Shown piece after piece: positions 1 to 5,578 of a DNA stretch of 19,319 nucleotides. Below the pieces are notes generated by a model. It was not told where the DNA came from. It worked only from the letters and a program-made list of their open reading frames with translations, and made no database searches. Origin of the DNA: Brevibacillus sp. (GTDB taxonomy: Bacteria > Bacillota > Bacilli > Brevibacillales > Brevibacillaceae); NCBI GenBank assembly GCA_029240815.1, contig JARDZO010000081.1, positions 1-19,319 on the forward strand, in the 5' to 3' direction. The translations under genes were made by a program, and so were the position numbers. The stretch's first letter is position 1, and each line of letters starts with the position of its first letter.

Positions 1-38
1 GGATTCCCTTGATGTCACAGACGGAACGGGAAGGGTGA
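1..38 (+). CDS. C-terminal tail of probable LiaS-like sensor histidine kinase (partial)
   Basis: The first bases read in frame as IPLMSQTEREG followed by TGA at 36-38, seven bases before the response regulator start. Sensor kinases of the LiaS/VraS type lie immediately upstream of their regulator and end in an ATPase domain finishing with a beta strand of the form 'v.iPl', which fits the visible residues. Only about 11 codons are present, so the identity rests mainly on position next to liaR and is an inference. Confidence 0.55.
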   Translation, partial: IPLMSQTEREG

Positions 39-45
39 GTAATCC

Positions 46-675
46 GTGATTCGAGTTTTATTGGTAGATGATCACGAGATGGTACGGATGGGCTTGGCTG
101 CTTATTTGTCCACGGAGGATGACATTGAAGTCGTGGCTGAAGCGAGCAGTGGGGAAGAAGGCGTGCGCTTGACTGTGGAGTTGCGCCCGGACGTCGTCCT
201 GATGGATTTGGTCATGGAAGGCATAGGAGGCGTAGAAGCAACCAGACGGATTCGAGAGGCATGCCCGGCGAGTAAGGTCATCGTGCTGACGAGCTTTATC
301 GATGACGAGAAAGTATATCCGGTGATTGAAGCAGGCGCATTCAGCTACTTGCTAAAAACGTCGCGGGCTGCTGAAATTGCCCGGGCGATTCGCTCGGCTG
401 CTGCTGGTGAGCCTGTACTGGAATCTAGGGTGGCGGGTAAAATCATGGCGCGCTTCCGCCATGGACAAGAATCCCATCCCCATGAACAACTGACACCACG
501 AGAGCTGGAGGTGCTCAAGCTCATCGGGCAAGGCAAATCCAACCAGGAGATTGCAGATGAGTTGATCATCGGCATCAAGACGGTCAAAACACACGTGAGC
601 AACATTTTAGCCAAACTAAACGTAGAGGATCGGACGCAAGCAGCGATTTATGTGCATACGAACAACCTAGGTTGA
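46..675 (+). CDS. liaR: Two-component response regulator LiaR/VraR (NarL/LuxR family)
   Basis: This is a cytoplasmic DNA-binding response regulator of the cell-envelope stress system LiaFSR, which reacts to lipid-II-interfering antibiotics in Bacillus. The receiver domain (about residues 1-120) shows the acidic pair D8-D9, phosphoacceptor D54 in VVLMDL, T82 and K104. A LuxR-type helix-turn-helix follows at about 146-205 (LTPRELEVLKLIGQG, NQEIADEL, KTVKTHVSNIL). The 209-residue length and segments such as EAGAFSYLLKTSRA and VEDRTQAAIY are near-identical to what is known of Bacillus LiaR. The start is GTG, chosen because GGGAAGGG lies about 8 bases upstream and the preceding kinase frame ends at 38. 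It is the last gene of its operon, closed by the terminator at 683-718. The upstream liaF and most of liaS lie outside the window. Confidence 0.93.
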   Translation: MIRVLLVDDHEMVRMGLAAYLSTEDDIEVVAEASSGEEGVRLTVELRPDVVLMDLVMEGIGGVEATRRIREACPASKVIVLTSFIDDEKVYPVIEAGAFSYLLKTSRAAEIARAIRSAAAGEPVLESRVAGKIMARFRHGQESHPHEQLTPRELEVLKLIGQGKSNQEIADELIIGIKTVKTHVSNILAKLNVEDRTQAAIYVHTNNLG

Positions 676-682
676 TCGACAG

Positions 683-718
683 AAAAAACTCACCCCAGAT
701 TGGAGGGTGAGTTTTTTT
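683..718 (+). terminator. Intrinsic terminator after liaR
   Basis: An ACTCACCC (688-695) / GGGTGAGT (705-712) stem, flanked by A5 on the left and T7 on the right, makes a GC-rich hairpin with a U-tract on the plus strand. It sits 12 bases past the liaR stop. Confidence 0.9.
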
Positions 719-771
719 CGTTTATGTGGTAAAGATAGTAAGTAATAGATTTGGAAAGGAGGGGACGGGCT

Positions 772-1593
772 ATGAGGCACAAACCTCAAACGCGCTCCAA
801 GGTGCTTTCGGCTGACAATGGCGTGGACATCATCGGTGATGTCCATGGTTGTTACGACGAATTTATGGTATTGCTGAAGCGGCTGGGCTATGAGCGAAGT
901 CAGGACGGTACATTTCGCCATCCCCAGGGCAGAAAGCTCCTTTCCCTCGGTGATATTACGAGCAGAGGTCCTTATTCTATCAAGATGCTGCAATTTTTTA
1001 TTCATCACATTTCCACAGGCTTGGCGGAAATGGTGGACAGTAATCACGGATGGAAGGTCGCCCGTTGGCTGGATGGCAGACCAGTAACATTAGCGCATGG
1101 CGATGAAAAGGTCGAGGAAGAATTCCGTTCCTATCAACAGGAGTTTGGCCTGAAAAAGGCTTCCTTGCTCCGAGAACAGAGCCGTAGATTGCTCTTTTCA
1201 TCCCCCTCCCACATGATGATCAAGAGAGGTGACAAGCTCGTCGCCGTCGCTGTTCATGCGGGTATCAAGGATGATTACATAGGGTTGGAGTCGCCTGCAG
1301 TACATTCGTTTTGCCGCTACGGCGATGTTGCCGGTACCGGGCCAGATGGACGTCCGATCCGCAGAGAGTGGGCCAAAGAGAGGAAGGAACATCAGCCCTT
1401 GATCGTCTGGGGGCACGACCCTCGTCCCGAACCGGAAAGACAAAACGGCACACTCAACATCGACCAGGGGTGCGTTTTCGGCGGAATGCTGACGGCCTAT
1501 CGCTACCCGGAGGATGAATTGGTGAGTGTACCGGCGAGGGAAAACTATTCAGGTCTAGCAGATACGCCGCTCACGCGTTACACGGCAGAGTGA
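772..1593 (+). CDS. PrpE-like metallophosphoesterase (bis(5'-nucleosyl)-tetraphosphatase / Ser-Thr phosphatase fold)
   Basis: A 273-residue calcineurin-like phosphoesterase resembling Bacillus PrpE, which is known to hydrolyse diadenosine tetraphosphate and to act in spore germination. Visible motifs, in order: GDVHGCYDE (residues 22-30, metal ligands D23 and H25), GDITSRGP (60-67, ligand D61), SNHGWK (90-95, N91/H92), LAHGDE (about 107-112), VAVHAG and WGHDPRP (metal histidines), then NIDQGCVFGG with the family's C-terminal cysteine-glycine segment. ATG 772 is chosen over an upstream TTG at 751 because AAAGGAGGGG (755-764) lies 7 bases before it and overlaps the TTG-started reading. Odd points: the usual DRG is SRG and the usual GNH is SNH, so activity may differ from true PrpE. 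Its end overlaps the convergent holin gene by 16 bases with no terminator between. Exact substrate is not determinable. Confidence 0.82.
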   Translation: MRHKPQTRSKVLSADNGVDIIGDVHGCYDEFMVLLKRLGYERSQDGTFRHPQGRKLLSLGDITSRGPYSIKMLQFFIHHISTGLAEMVDSNHGWKVARWLDGRPVTLAHGDEKVEEEFRSYQQEFGLKKASLLREQSRRLLFSSPSHMMIKRGDKLVAVAVHAGIKDDYIGLESPAVHSFCRYGDVAGTGPDGRPIRREWAKERKEHQPLIVWGHDPRPEPERQNGTLNIDQGCVFGGMLTAYRYPEDELVSVPARENYSGLADTPLTRYTAE

Positions 1594-1880
1594 GAGTCCT
1601 GTTTCTTTGAGTTTCCCGATGACTTCCCCGTCCACTGTTCGATTGTATTTTTCGTCGAAGAGTGGATGCCGACGCTGGCGAGACCTGCAGTGACGCCCTC
1701 CATCAAGGCTGTCTTCCAGTTAAAGCTAGGGGAGTACAACCACTGATTCACCATGTACAGCCCGACAATCAAGACCACCGCTACCCAGCCGCGCAGCTTT
1801 TTGGGAATGCGCAATAAATCGGACAGGTTCGCGGTGGCCGCCAGGGCGAATGCGATGATCAAGCCTAAATCAAATCTCAC
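1578..1880 (-). CDS. Phage-type holin family protein
   Basis: A 100-residue membrane protein with hydrophobic stretches at about residues 5-22 (LGLIIAFALAATANL) and 31-49 (GWVAVVLIVGLYMVNQWLY), and a weaker one near 60-72. It then has the segment GLASVGIHSSTKNTIEQ and a short charged tail. The 'GLxxVGxxSxxKN' signature and size match small Firmicute phage holins (Pfam Phage_holin_5_2-like, from memory), which form membrane lesions that release an endolysin. It lies directly downstream of the leaderless amidase on the same strand (16-base gap), the classical endolysin/holin pairing. The start is GTG, preceded by AGGAG (1891-1895, minus strand) at a 10-base gap; an intervening ATG and GTG are out of frame. 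Its 3' end overlaps the convergent phosphoesterase gene by 16 bases. Confidence 0.75.
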   Translation of the reverse strand: MRFDLGLIIAFALAATANLSDLLRIPKKLRGWVAVVLIVGLYMVNQWLYSPSFNWKTALMEGVTAGLASVGIHSSTKNTIEQWTGKSSGNSKKQDSHSAV

Positions 1881-1896
1881 GCGGCACCATCTCCTG

Positions 1897-2682
1897 TTAC
1901 GGTTTCAACTTTTCGTACAAGCGTTTCAGAATCACGGCCTCTGCCCAGAGCGGGAGGGGGGTGTCAGCTTGGTTGCGCCAGTCTTCATTGGTCAGGAGGC
2001 CTTGATCAAACATCCAGTCGATGGCTTCCTGTTTCCAGTCAGGCACGTTGCCGTCACCTCCGTTATTTGGGTTTCCGCTGCCTCCGTTATTGCTGCCTCC
2101 ACCTGTAGACGGCGGGGCGGTTTTGGGAGGCTGGTACGTCAGATTGGCATATTCGCAAAACGCGCGAATGACTGCCTCCGCGAGACTTTTCCAGTCTTTG
2201 GCCAGTTTATCCGCATCCAACGGATTATCCGCAAACCCGTACTCGATGATCACAGTCTCTACGCTGCCTGTCTCGCGATTCATGTAGTAATAGTCTTGCT
2301 TGGAATTGTTGGGAAGGGTACGGGTAAAGATGCGACGGTTCGGCATTCCTTCTGCTTCCAACTCATCAGCAATCAAGCGTGGAAAAGCAGCAGAGCTGTA
2401 AATGGAGTAAATGACCTCAGAACCACGACCGCCACCCGAATTGATATGGTTGGAAATGCAGTAGCGAGCACCGCTGTTGCGGACGAGTGCAGTTCGATCT
2501 TCACTCTGCAAGGTCACGTCAGACGATCTCGTCAACGCTACTGGTATTTGTAATTCTTGAAATCGACGGTATTGATAGAGGGAAATGTTCAAGGTCATCG
2601 CCTTTTCTGTAAACTGCGCGCTGTTTCCTCCGCCTGGGTCGACGCCACCGTGCCCGGCGTCCACAATGACGATAGGAGCCAT
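1897..2682 (-). CDS. N-acetylmuramoyl-L-alanine amidase (Amidase_3), endolysin/CwlC-like
   Basis: A zinc amidase that cleaves the bond between N-acetylmuramic acid and L-alanine in peptidoglycan. The Amidase_3 domain spans about residues 1-175, with VDAGHGG (zinc H11), E26, ISNHINS (zinc H79) and the catalytic glutamate region IIEYGF (E147). A flexible Gly/Asn/Pro-rich linker (about 183-211) leads to a roughly 45-residue C-terminal module (AIDWMFDQGLLTNEDW...LPLWAEAVILKRLYEKL), presumably wall-binding. There is no signal peptide, so release needs a holin or lysis from inside, as with phage endolysins or Bacillus CwlC, the mother-cell lysis amidase. The start ATG has AGAAGAGGTG upstream on the minus strand (gap 8). 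It is followed by a holin gene, with no other phage genes around it. Whether it is a phage relic or a sporulation enzyme is unresolved. Confidence 0.88.
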   Translation of the reverse strand: MAPIVIVDAGHGGVDPGGGNSAQFTEKAMTLNISLYQYRRFQELQIPVALTRSSDVTLQSEDRTALVRNSGARYCISNHINSGGGRGSEVIYSIYSSAAFPRLIADELEAEGMPNRRIFTRTLPNNSKQDYYYMNRETGSVETVIIEYGFADNPLDADKLAKDWKSLAEAVIRAFCEYANLTYQPPKTAPPSTGGGSNNGGSGNPNNGGDGNVPDWKQEAIDWMFDQGLLTNEDWRNQADTPLPLWAEAVILKRLYEKLKP

Positions 2683-2704
2683 GGGTTCATCACCTCTTCT
2701 CCAT

Positions 2705-2733
2705 CAGCATATGCTCGGGAAGGGAATCATGTT
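2705..2733 (-). promoter_or_regulatory. Possible sigma-K-like promoter of the amidase-holin pair
   Basis: Minus strand AACA (complement of 2730-2733), a 16-base spacer, and CATATGCTG (complement of 2705-2713). The sigma-K consensus, from memory, is AC-16/17-CATAnnnTA; here the final pair is TG rather than TA. No sigma-A promoter of comparable quality is visible upstream of the amidase. The -10 would leave a leader of only about 20 bases that contains the Shine-Dalgarno. Speculative. Confidence 0.3.
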
Positions 2734-2758
2734 GAGGGCAGTGTCATCAATTTCTAAT

Positions 2759-2794
2759 GGCGACAATGTACATATCGCCTATCTATGGTACAAT
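2759..2794 (+). promoter_or_regulatory. Possible yneF promoter with dyad
   Basis: TACAAT at 2789-2794 is a good -10 box about 40 bases before yneF, but no good -35 is visible. Just upstream lies an imperfect dyad, GGCGA (2759-2763) / TCGCC (2775-2779), centred on the palindrome ATGTACAT (2766-2773). A regulator binding there would cover the -35 region. Confidence 0.3.
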
Positions 2795-2835
2795 AAAAGG
2801 GTTCGTAATTACGCAAAGAGGATGGTAATGTATTG

Positions 2836-3066
2836 ATGGCTTGGTACAACTGGGTAATCCCGATCGTTACACTTTTGCTTGGCCTGGTAGGCGGTTTTGC
2901 CGGAGGGACTTATTATTTAAAGAAACAAATGCAAAACATGCAAATGGATGATAAGCAGCTGCAAGCCATGGCTCGTTCAATGGGTATGAATCTGAACCAA
3001 AAACAGCTGAAACAAATGAGTCGCACAATGAAGAATATGAAAATGCCAAATAAATTCGGGAAATAG
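2836..3066 (+). CDS. yneF: YneF family (UPF0154) small membrane protein
   Basis: A 76-residue protein with one N-terminal membrane segment (VIPIVTLLLGLVGGFAGGTYYL, about residues 6-27), followed by a cytoplasmic basic, methionine-rich region (ARSMGMNLNQKQLKQMSRTMKNM). This is the characteristic layout of the Firmicute YneF/UPF0154 family, whose function is unknown. Start choice is uncertain: TTG 2833 and ATG 2836 are adjacent, and AAAGAGG (2815-2821) lies 11 and 14 bases upstream respectively. An ATG at 2828 leads only into TAT-TGA. It is followed by a second small membrane protein 18 bases downstream, probably co-transcribed, and the pair ends at the terminator at 3275-3302. Confidence 0.85.
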   Translation: MAWYNWVIPIVTLLLGLVGGFAGGTYYLKKQMQNMQMDDKQLQAMARSMGMNLNQKQLKQMSRTMKNMKMPNKFGK

Positions 3067-3084
3067 AGGCGGAGGGGTGTCGCT

Positions 3085-3270
3085 ATGGGTCCGACCCGTC
3101 TGCGCTACACGATGATCGGCTTTATTTTAGGCGTGTTCCTCGTGTATATGAAAGAGCTGCCACTGGGGGAAGGAACCCGGTTTGCAGCCCCTTTTTACGG
3201 AGCGGGCATCGGCCTGCTGATCGACGGCATCATTCTGCGAATGAAGCAGAGAAGAGGAAAAGAAGAATAG
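3085..3270 (+). CDS. Small two-helix membrane protein, hypothetical
   Basis: A 61-residue protein with two predicted membrane helices (about residues 8-22, TMIGFILGVFLVYM, and 34-50, APFYGAGIGLLIDGIIL) and a very basic C-terminus (RMKQRRGKEE) that should face the cytoplasm. It has an excellent ribosome binding site, GGAGGGG at 3071-3077, 7 bases before ATG, which supports it as a real gene. It follows yneF by 18 bases and precedes a strong terminator. No family is recognised. Confidence 0.72.
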   Translation: MGPTRLRYTMIGFILGVFLVYMKELPLGEGTRFAAPFYGAGIGLLIDGIILRMKQRRGKEE

Positions 3271-3274
3271 AGGA

Positions 3275-3302
3275 AAGCTTGGCGGCTGCCAGGCTTTTTT
3301 TA
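3275..3302 (+). terminator. Terminator of the yneF operon
   Basis: AAGCTTGGC (3275-3283) / GCCAGGCTT (3288-3296) pair with one G-U wobble around a 4-base loop, followed by a T-run to 3301. Confidence 0.85.
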
Positions 3303-3313
3303 TTTGAAAAGGA

Positions 3314-3345
3314 AAAAGGGGCAGCCGCTGTGGCATGCCCCTTTT
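3314..3345 (-). terminator. Terminator of the TSUP permease gene
   Basis: AAAAGGGGCA (3314-3323) / TGCCCCTTTT (3336-3345) form a perfect 10-bp stem. The T-run reads out on the minus strand, 17 bases beyond the permease stop. It could also act on the plus strand as backup for the preceding terminator. Confidence 0.82.
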
Positions 3346-3362
3346 GGTTTGTTCGCGCTTGG

Positions 3363-4130
3363 TTAGGAAAAAATCAATTCATACACCATTTTGGTGATCA
3401 GGGTAATAGAGACGATCAAAAAGAGGGGTCGAACGTAGCGCACGCCGGTCTTGATTGCCATTCGAGCTCCTAATGAAGCGCCGAGCAGCATAGCCACACC
3501 CATGACCAGACCTGTAACAAAAACGACCTTGCCTTCGAGCGTAAACACAGTGAGTGCCGCGATGTTACTCGCCAGATTGAGGATGCGCCCATTTCCTGCA
3601 GCGATCACAAAGTCATAGCCAAAGAGCAATACCATCAAGAAAACGAAAAAGGAACCGGTCCCCGGTCCAAAAAAGCCATCATAAAAACCGATTAGGAAGG
3701 TAAGAGGGATTCCTAAGCTGAGAGTGAACTTCGTGTAGCCTTTGAAATTGGCTACTTCACCGAACCGTTTGTTAAACAGCGTATAAACGAAAATAAGAGC
3801 CATCATAATAATCACGAGCACTTTCAAAAGCTCTTGCGGTACGAACAACACCGTTTTGGCTCCGAAATAAGCTCCGATCAGCGAGAAGGGGAAGAGCATG
3901 AACATCAGCTTCATGTCAAATTTACCGTTGCGGATAAAAGTGAAGGAGCTGGTAGCGGAGGAAATCGTTCCCGCCAGCTTGTTCGTACCCAAAGCGAGGT
4001 AAGGAGGCATCCCGAGACCGAGCAGAGCAGGGAGGGAAATCAGTCCACCACCGCCTACGGTACTGTCAATAAAGGCGGCGACAAAGCCAAACAGTGCAAG
4101 AAAAAGTACAGTCGATACATCCATTTCCAC
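3363..4130 (-). CDS. TSUP (TauE/SafE/YfcA) family membrane permease
   Basis: A polytopic membrane protein of about 255 residues with some 7-8 hydrophobic helices. Signature features of the TauE/SafE family are the N-terminal loop STVGGGGLISLPALL, then LGTNKLAGT, and the repeated-half loop GFYDGFFGPGTGSFF followed by GNGRILNLASN. Family members export or import sulfite, sulfoacetate, thiosulfate or related small organic/sulfur anions; the substrate here cannot be inferred, and no sulfur genes are nearby. Start is ambiguous: GTG 4139, GTG 4130 and ATG 4124 are in frame. The AGGTGAT at 4135-4141 on the minus strand favours 4130 or 4124. It appears monocistronic, with its own terminator at 3314-3345 and a possible promoter at 4167-4194. 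Confidence 0.87.
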   Translation of the reverse strand: MEMDVSTVLFLALFGFVAAFIDSTVGGGGLISLPALLGLGMPPYLALGTNKLAGTISSATSSFTFIRNGKFDMKLMFMLFPFSLIGAYFGAKTVLFVPQELLKVLVIIMMALIFVYTLFNKRFGEVANFKGYTKFTLSLGIPLTFLIGFYDGFFGPGTGSFFVFLMVLLFGYDFVIAAGNGRILNLASNIAALTVFTLEGKVVFVTGLVMGVAMLLGASLGARMAIKTGVRYVRPLFLIVSITLITKMVYELIFS

Positions 4131-4166
4131 GTATATCACCTAGTTTTCCATGTTTGTAATAATCCA

Positions 4167-4194
4167 AGTCTAGCACGGTCGAACGGGTTTGCAA
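4167..4194 (-). promoter_or_regulatory. Possible sigma-A promoter of the TSUP permease
   Basis: Minus strand TTGCAA (complement of 4189-4194), a 16-base spacer, and TAGACT (complement of 4167-4172), about 30 bases before the permease start. Both boxes match consensus partially. Confidence 0.4.
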
Positions 4195-4250
4195 GAAGGA
4201 AATGTATGAAAGTTATAATGATAGATTTCGATACTTTGCATACTTATTTG

Positions 4251-4279
4251 TTGTAAAAGTGCGTGGGTTGCATTATAAT
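4251..4279 (+). promoter_or_regulatory. Sigma-A promoter of sodA
   Basis: TTGTAA (4251-4256), a 17-base spacer, and a perfect TATAAT (4274-4279), about 45 bases before the sodA start. No dyad is obvious over it. Confidence 0.7.
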
Positions 4280-4324
4280 AAAGACGAAGCTTGACCACTA
4301 CATATTTTGAGGAGGAATGTTACA

Positions 4325-4933
4325 ATGGCTCATCAATTGCCTGCATTGCCTTACGCGCACAATGCTCTGGAACCACATATCGACGTTCAAACAATGGAAA
4401 TCCACCATGGACGTCACCATGCAACTTACGTAAACAACCTGAACGCTGCTCTGGAAGCTCACGCTGACCTGCAAGACAAAAGCGTAGAAGAACTGATCAG
4501 CAACATCGATGCTTTGCCAGAAGGCATTCGCACTGCAGTTCGCAACAACGGTGGCGGACATGCAAACCACACCCTCTTCTGGGAAATCCTGAGCCCGAAT
4601 GGCGGCGGCGCACCAACTGGTGAACTGGCTGACGCAATCAACGCGGCTTTCGGAAGCTTTGACAACTTCAAAGCTGAATTCGCGAAAGCAGCAACTGGCC
4701 GTTTCGGTTCCGGTTGGGCTTGGCTGGTAGCTGATGGCGGTAAAGTAGCGATCACTTCCACTCCAAACCAAGACAGCCCTGTAATGGAAGGCAAAAACCC
4801 TATCCTGGGTCTGGATGTTTGGGAGCATGCTTACTACCTGAAATACCAAAACAAACGCCCTGACTACATCGGTGCGTTCTGGAACGTAGTAAACTGGGAT
4901 GAAGTAAGCAAACGTTTCGCTGCTGCGAAATAA
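4325..4933 (+). CDS. sodA: Superoxide dismutase, Mn type
   Basis: A 202-residue cytoplasmic enzyme that dismutates superoxide to oxygen and hydrogen peroxide. It starts with the canonical [20 protein letters not shown]. Metal ligands are H27 (MEIHHGRHH), H82 ([13 protein letters not shown]), D164 and H168 ([11 protein letters not shown]). The active-site glutamine Q149 within NQDSP and the GGGH stretch indicate the manganese rather than iron subtype. ATG 4325 is preferred over an upstream TTG at 4307 because GGAGG (4311-4315) sits 9 bases upstream of ATG and inside the longer reading. It is a single-gene unit with promoter at 4251-4279 and a perfect terminator at 4951-4987. The heavy use of highly expressed codons (CTG, AAC, GGT, CGT) fits an abundant protein. 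Confidence 0.97.
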   Translation: MAHQLPALPYAHNALEPHIDVQTMEIHHGRHHATYVNNLNAALEAHADLQDKSVEELISNIDALPEGIRTAVRNNGGGHANHTLFWEILSPNGGGAPTGELADAINAAFGSFDNFKAEFAKAATGRFGSGWAWLVADGGKVAITSTPNQDSPVMEGKNPILGLDVWEHAYYLKYQNKRPDYIGAFWNVVNWDEVSKRFAAAK

Positions 4934-4950
4934 TAGCTGTTCATCACAAT

Positions 4951-4987
4951 AAAAAGGCTTGTCGCTATTGATGCGACAAGCCTTTTT
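4951..4987 (+). terminator. Bidirectional terminator between sodA and the 5005-5283 gene
   Basis: A perfect 15-bp stem: AAAAAGGCTTGTCGC (4951-4965) / GCGACAAGCCTTTTT (4973-4987), with a 7-base loop. The A5/T5 ends let it work on both strands, serving sodA and the convergent small gene. Confidence 0.92.
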
Positions 4988-5004
4988 CACATTTTCAAAT
5001 GGGA

Positions 5005-5283
5005 TCAGGGAGCAAGGGCAACATGTGGCTCCTTCACGGTTATTTGATCACCGATCATAAATGACATCAGATCCTCACCGACAACCATTTTGCCATCGTA
5101 CGATTTGCTTGTCCGGACAGCCAGATTGGCTTCGGCATCACTCAAGCCTCCGAGAAGGACAATATGTGTATAGACCGCGAGCTTTGGCAGTACTTGTTGA
5201 AATACCTTCCCTGCTTCTTCAGAGCTTGCCTCTGCGCAAAGGCGGTGCTCTTCGGTGAAGGAATAAACAAGGGGAAGCGGCAA
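5005..5283 (-). CDS. Small hypothetical protein
   Basis: A 92-codon open frame beginning with TTG. The protein has no recognised domain, no membrane segment and no signal. It reads as a plausible mixed alpha/beta protein (KVFQQVLPKLAVYTHIVLLGG, MVVGEDLMSFMIG). In favour: it ends just before a shared bidirectional terminator and has a good candidate promoter (5320-5348) about 37 bases upstream. Against: there is no Shine-Dalgarno before the TTG, and no ATG or GTG start is available before an in-frame stop upstream. It could be a truncated or decaying gene. Confidence 0.42.
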   Translation of the reverse strand: MPLPLVYSFTEEHRLCAEASSEEAGKVFQQVLPKLAVYTHIVLLGGLSDAEANLAVRTSKSYDGKMVVGEDLMSFMIGDQITVKEPHVALAP

Positions 5284-5319
5284 TAAGAGCTGATTGTTTA
5301 TTTTTTATTTTTAGAAAAA

Positions 5320-5348
5320 ATCATAAATGTAAGTGTTTTCATTGACAA
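5320..5348 (-). promoter_or_regulatory. Divergent sigma-A-like promoter toward the 5005-5283 gene
   Basis: Minus strand TTGTCA (complement of 5343-5348), exactly 17 bases, TATGAT (complement of 5320-5325). Its -35 box overlaps the -35 box of the plus-strand promoter at 5342-5347, so the two cannot easily be occupied at once. Confidence 0.5.
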
Positions 5349-5370
5349 ATATGTATAGTATGCCTATAAT
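5342..5370 (+). promoter_or_regulatory. Consensus sigma-A promoter of the ABC importer operon
   Basis: A perfect TTGACA (5342-5347), a 17-base spacer and a perfect TATAAT (5365-5370). Such a strong promoter ahead of a leader terminator implies control after initiation. Expected transcription start is near 5377. Confidence 0.85.
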
Positions 5371-5386
5371 TCCCTTTAGAATAACT

Positions 5387-5552
5387 TGTTAATCGACAAT
5401 ACAGTTCACATACGGTTAGGCGGAGAAAATGGAGAAAACCCTTACCCGTAAACACATGACCCTCAGGGGGGAGAAGTGTGTTTATGCTGTGTAAGGGTTT
5501 TTTCCTTTTTTGTGTCTCCAATACTCGCTTCACTCAGGATGGTCGATTAACA
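5387..5552 (+). promoter_or_regulatory. Structured leader with attenuator upstream of the ABC importer
   Basis: Between the promoter and the ATG at 5579 lies a leader of about 200 bases. An intrinsic terminator (5435-5506) sits in its middle: AAAACCCTTAC (5435-5445) / GTAAGGGTTTT (5491-5501), 11 bp, with an inner 8-bp helix TAAACACA (5449-5456) / TGTGTTTA (5477-5484), then a long T-run. An 11-base inverted repeat, TGTTAATCGAC (5387-5397) / GTCGATTAACA (5542-5552), encloses it and could form a basal helix or be the ends of a small inserted element. The terminator must be overcome for expression. No known riboswitch consensus was recognised. GlpP-mediated antitermination is the favoured hypothesis because glpP lies downstream and the glpD leader shares a motif. 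Confidence 0.75.
5429..5494 (+). CDS. Possible 21-codon leader peptide overlapping the attenuator
   Basis: ATG at 5429 opens a frame of 21 codons (starting MEKTLTRKHMT, ending GEKCVYAV) whose stop TAA at 5492-5494 lies in the right arm of the terminator hairpin. The frame thus spans almost exactly the hairpin, so a translating ribosome would disrupt it. GGCGGAG (5419-5425) precedes it but only 3 bases from the ATG, which is a weak site. It could be a chance frame. Confidence 0.3.
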   Translation: MEKTLTRKHMTLRGEKCVYAV

Positions 5553-5578
5553 GAAGAAAATAGAGAGGGGTCTGACAA

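Noticed and set aside
13..19. TGTCACA, the ECF41 -35 motif, at the start of the window
   Set aside because: No CGTC lies 15-17 bases downstream, and it sits within the coding tail of the kinase gene.
667..1047. Minus-strand 126-codon frame
   Set aside because: It overlaps the liaR terminator and the phosphoesterase gene, has no ribosome binding site and an unnatural composition; a shadow.
1753..2553. Plus-strand 266-codon frame
   Set aside because: Lies antisense to the clear amidase and holin genes and shows no domain.
4298..4990. Minus-strand 230-codon frame
   Set aside because: Exact antisense shadow of sodA, an unmistakable gene.
5387..5552. Known riboswitch or T-box upstream of the importer
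   Set aside because: No T-box AGGGTGG motif and no TPP, purine, SAM, guanidine, Mn or c-di-GMP consensus could be recognised by eye.
5387..5552. Small transposon-like element bounded by 11-base inverted ends
   Set aside because: No target-site duplication is visible at its flanks and the terminator inside has a clear leader role; kept only as an alternative.
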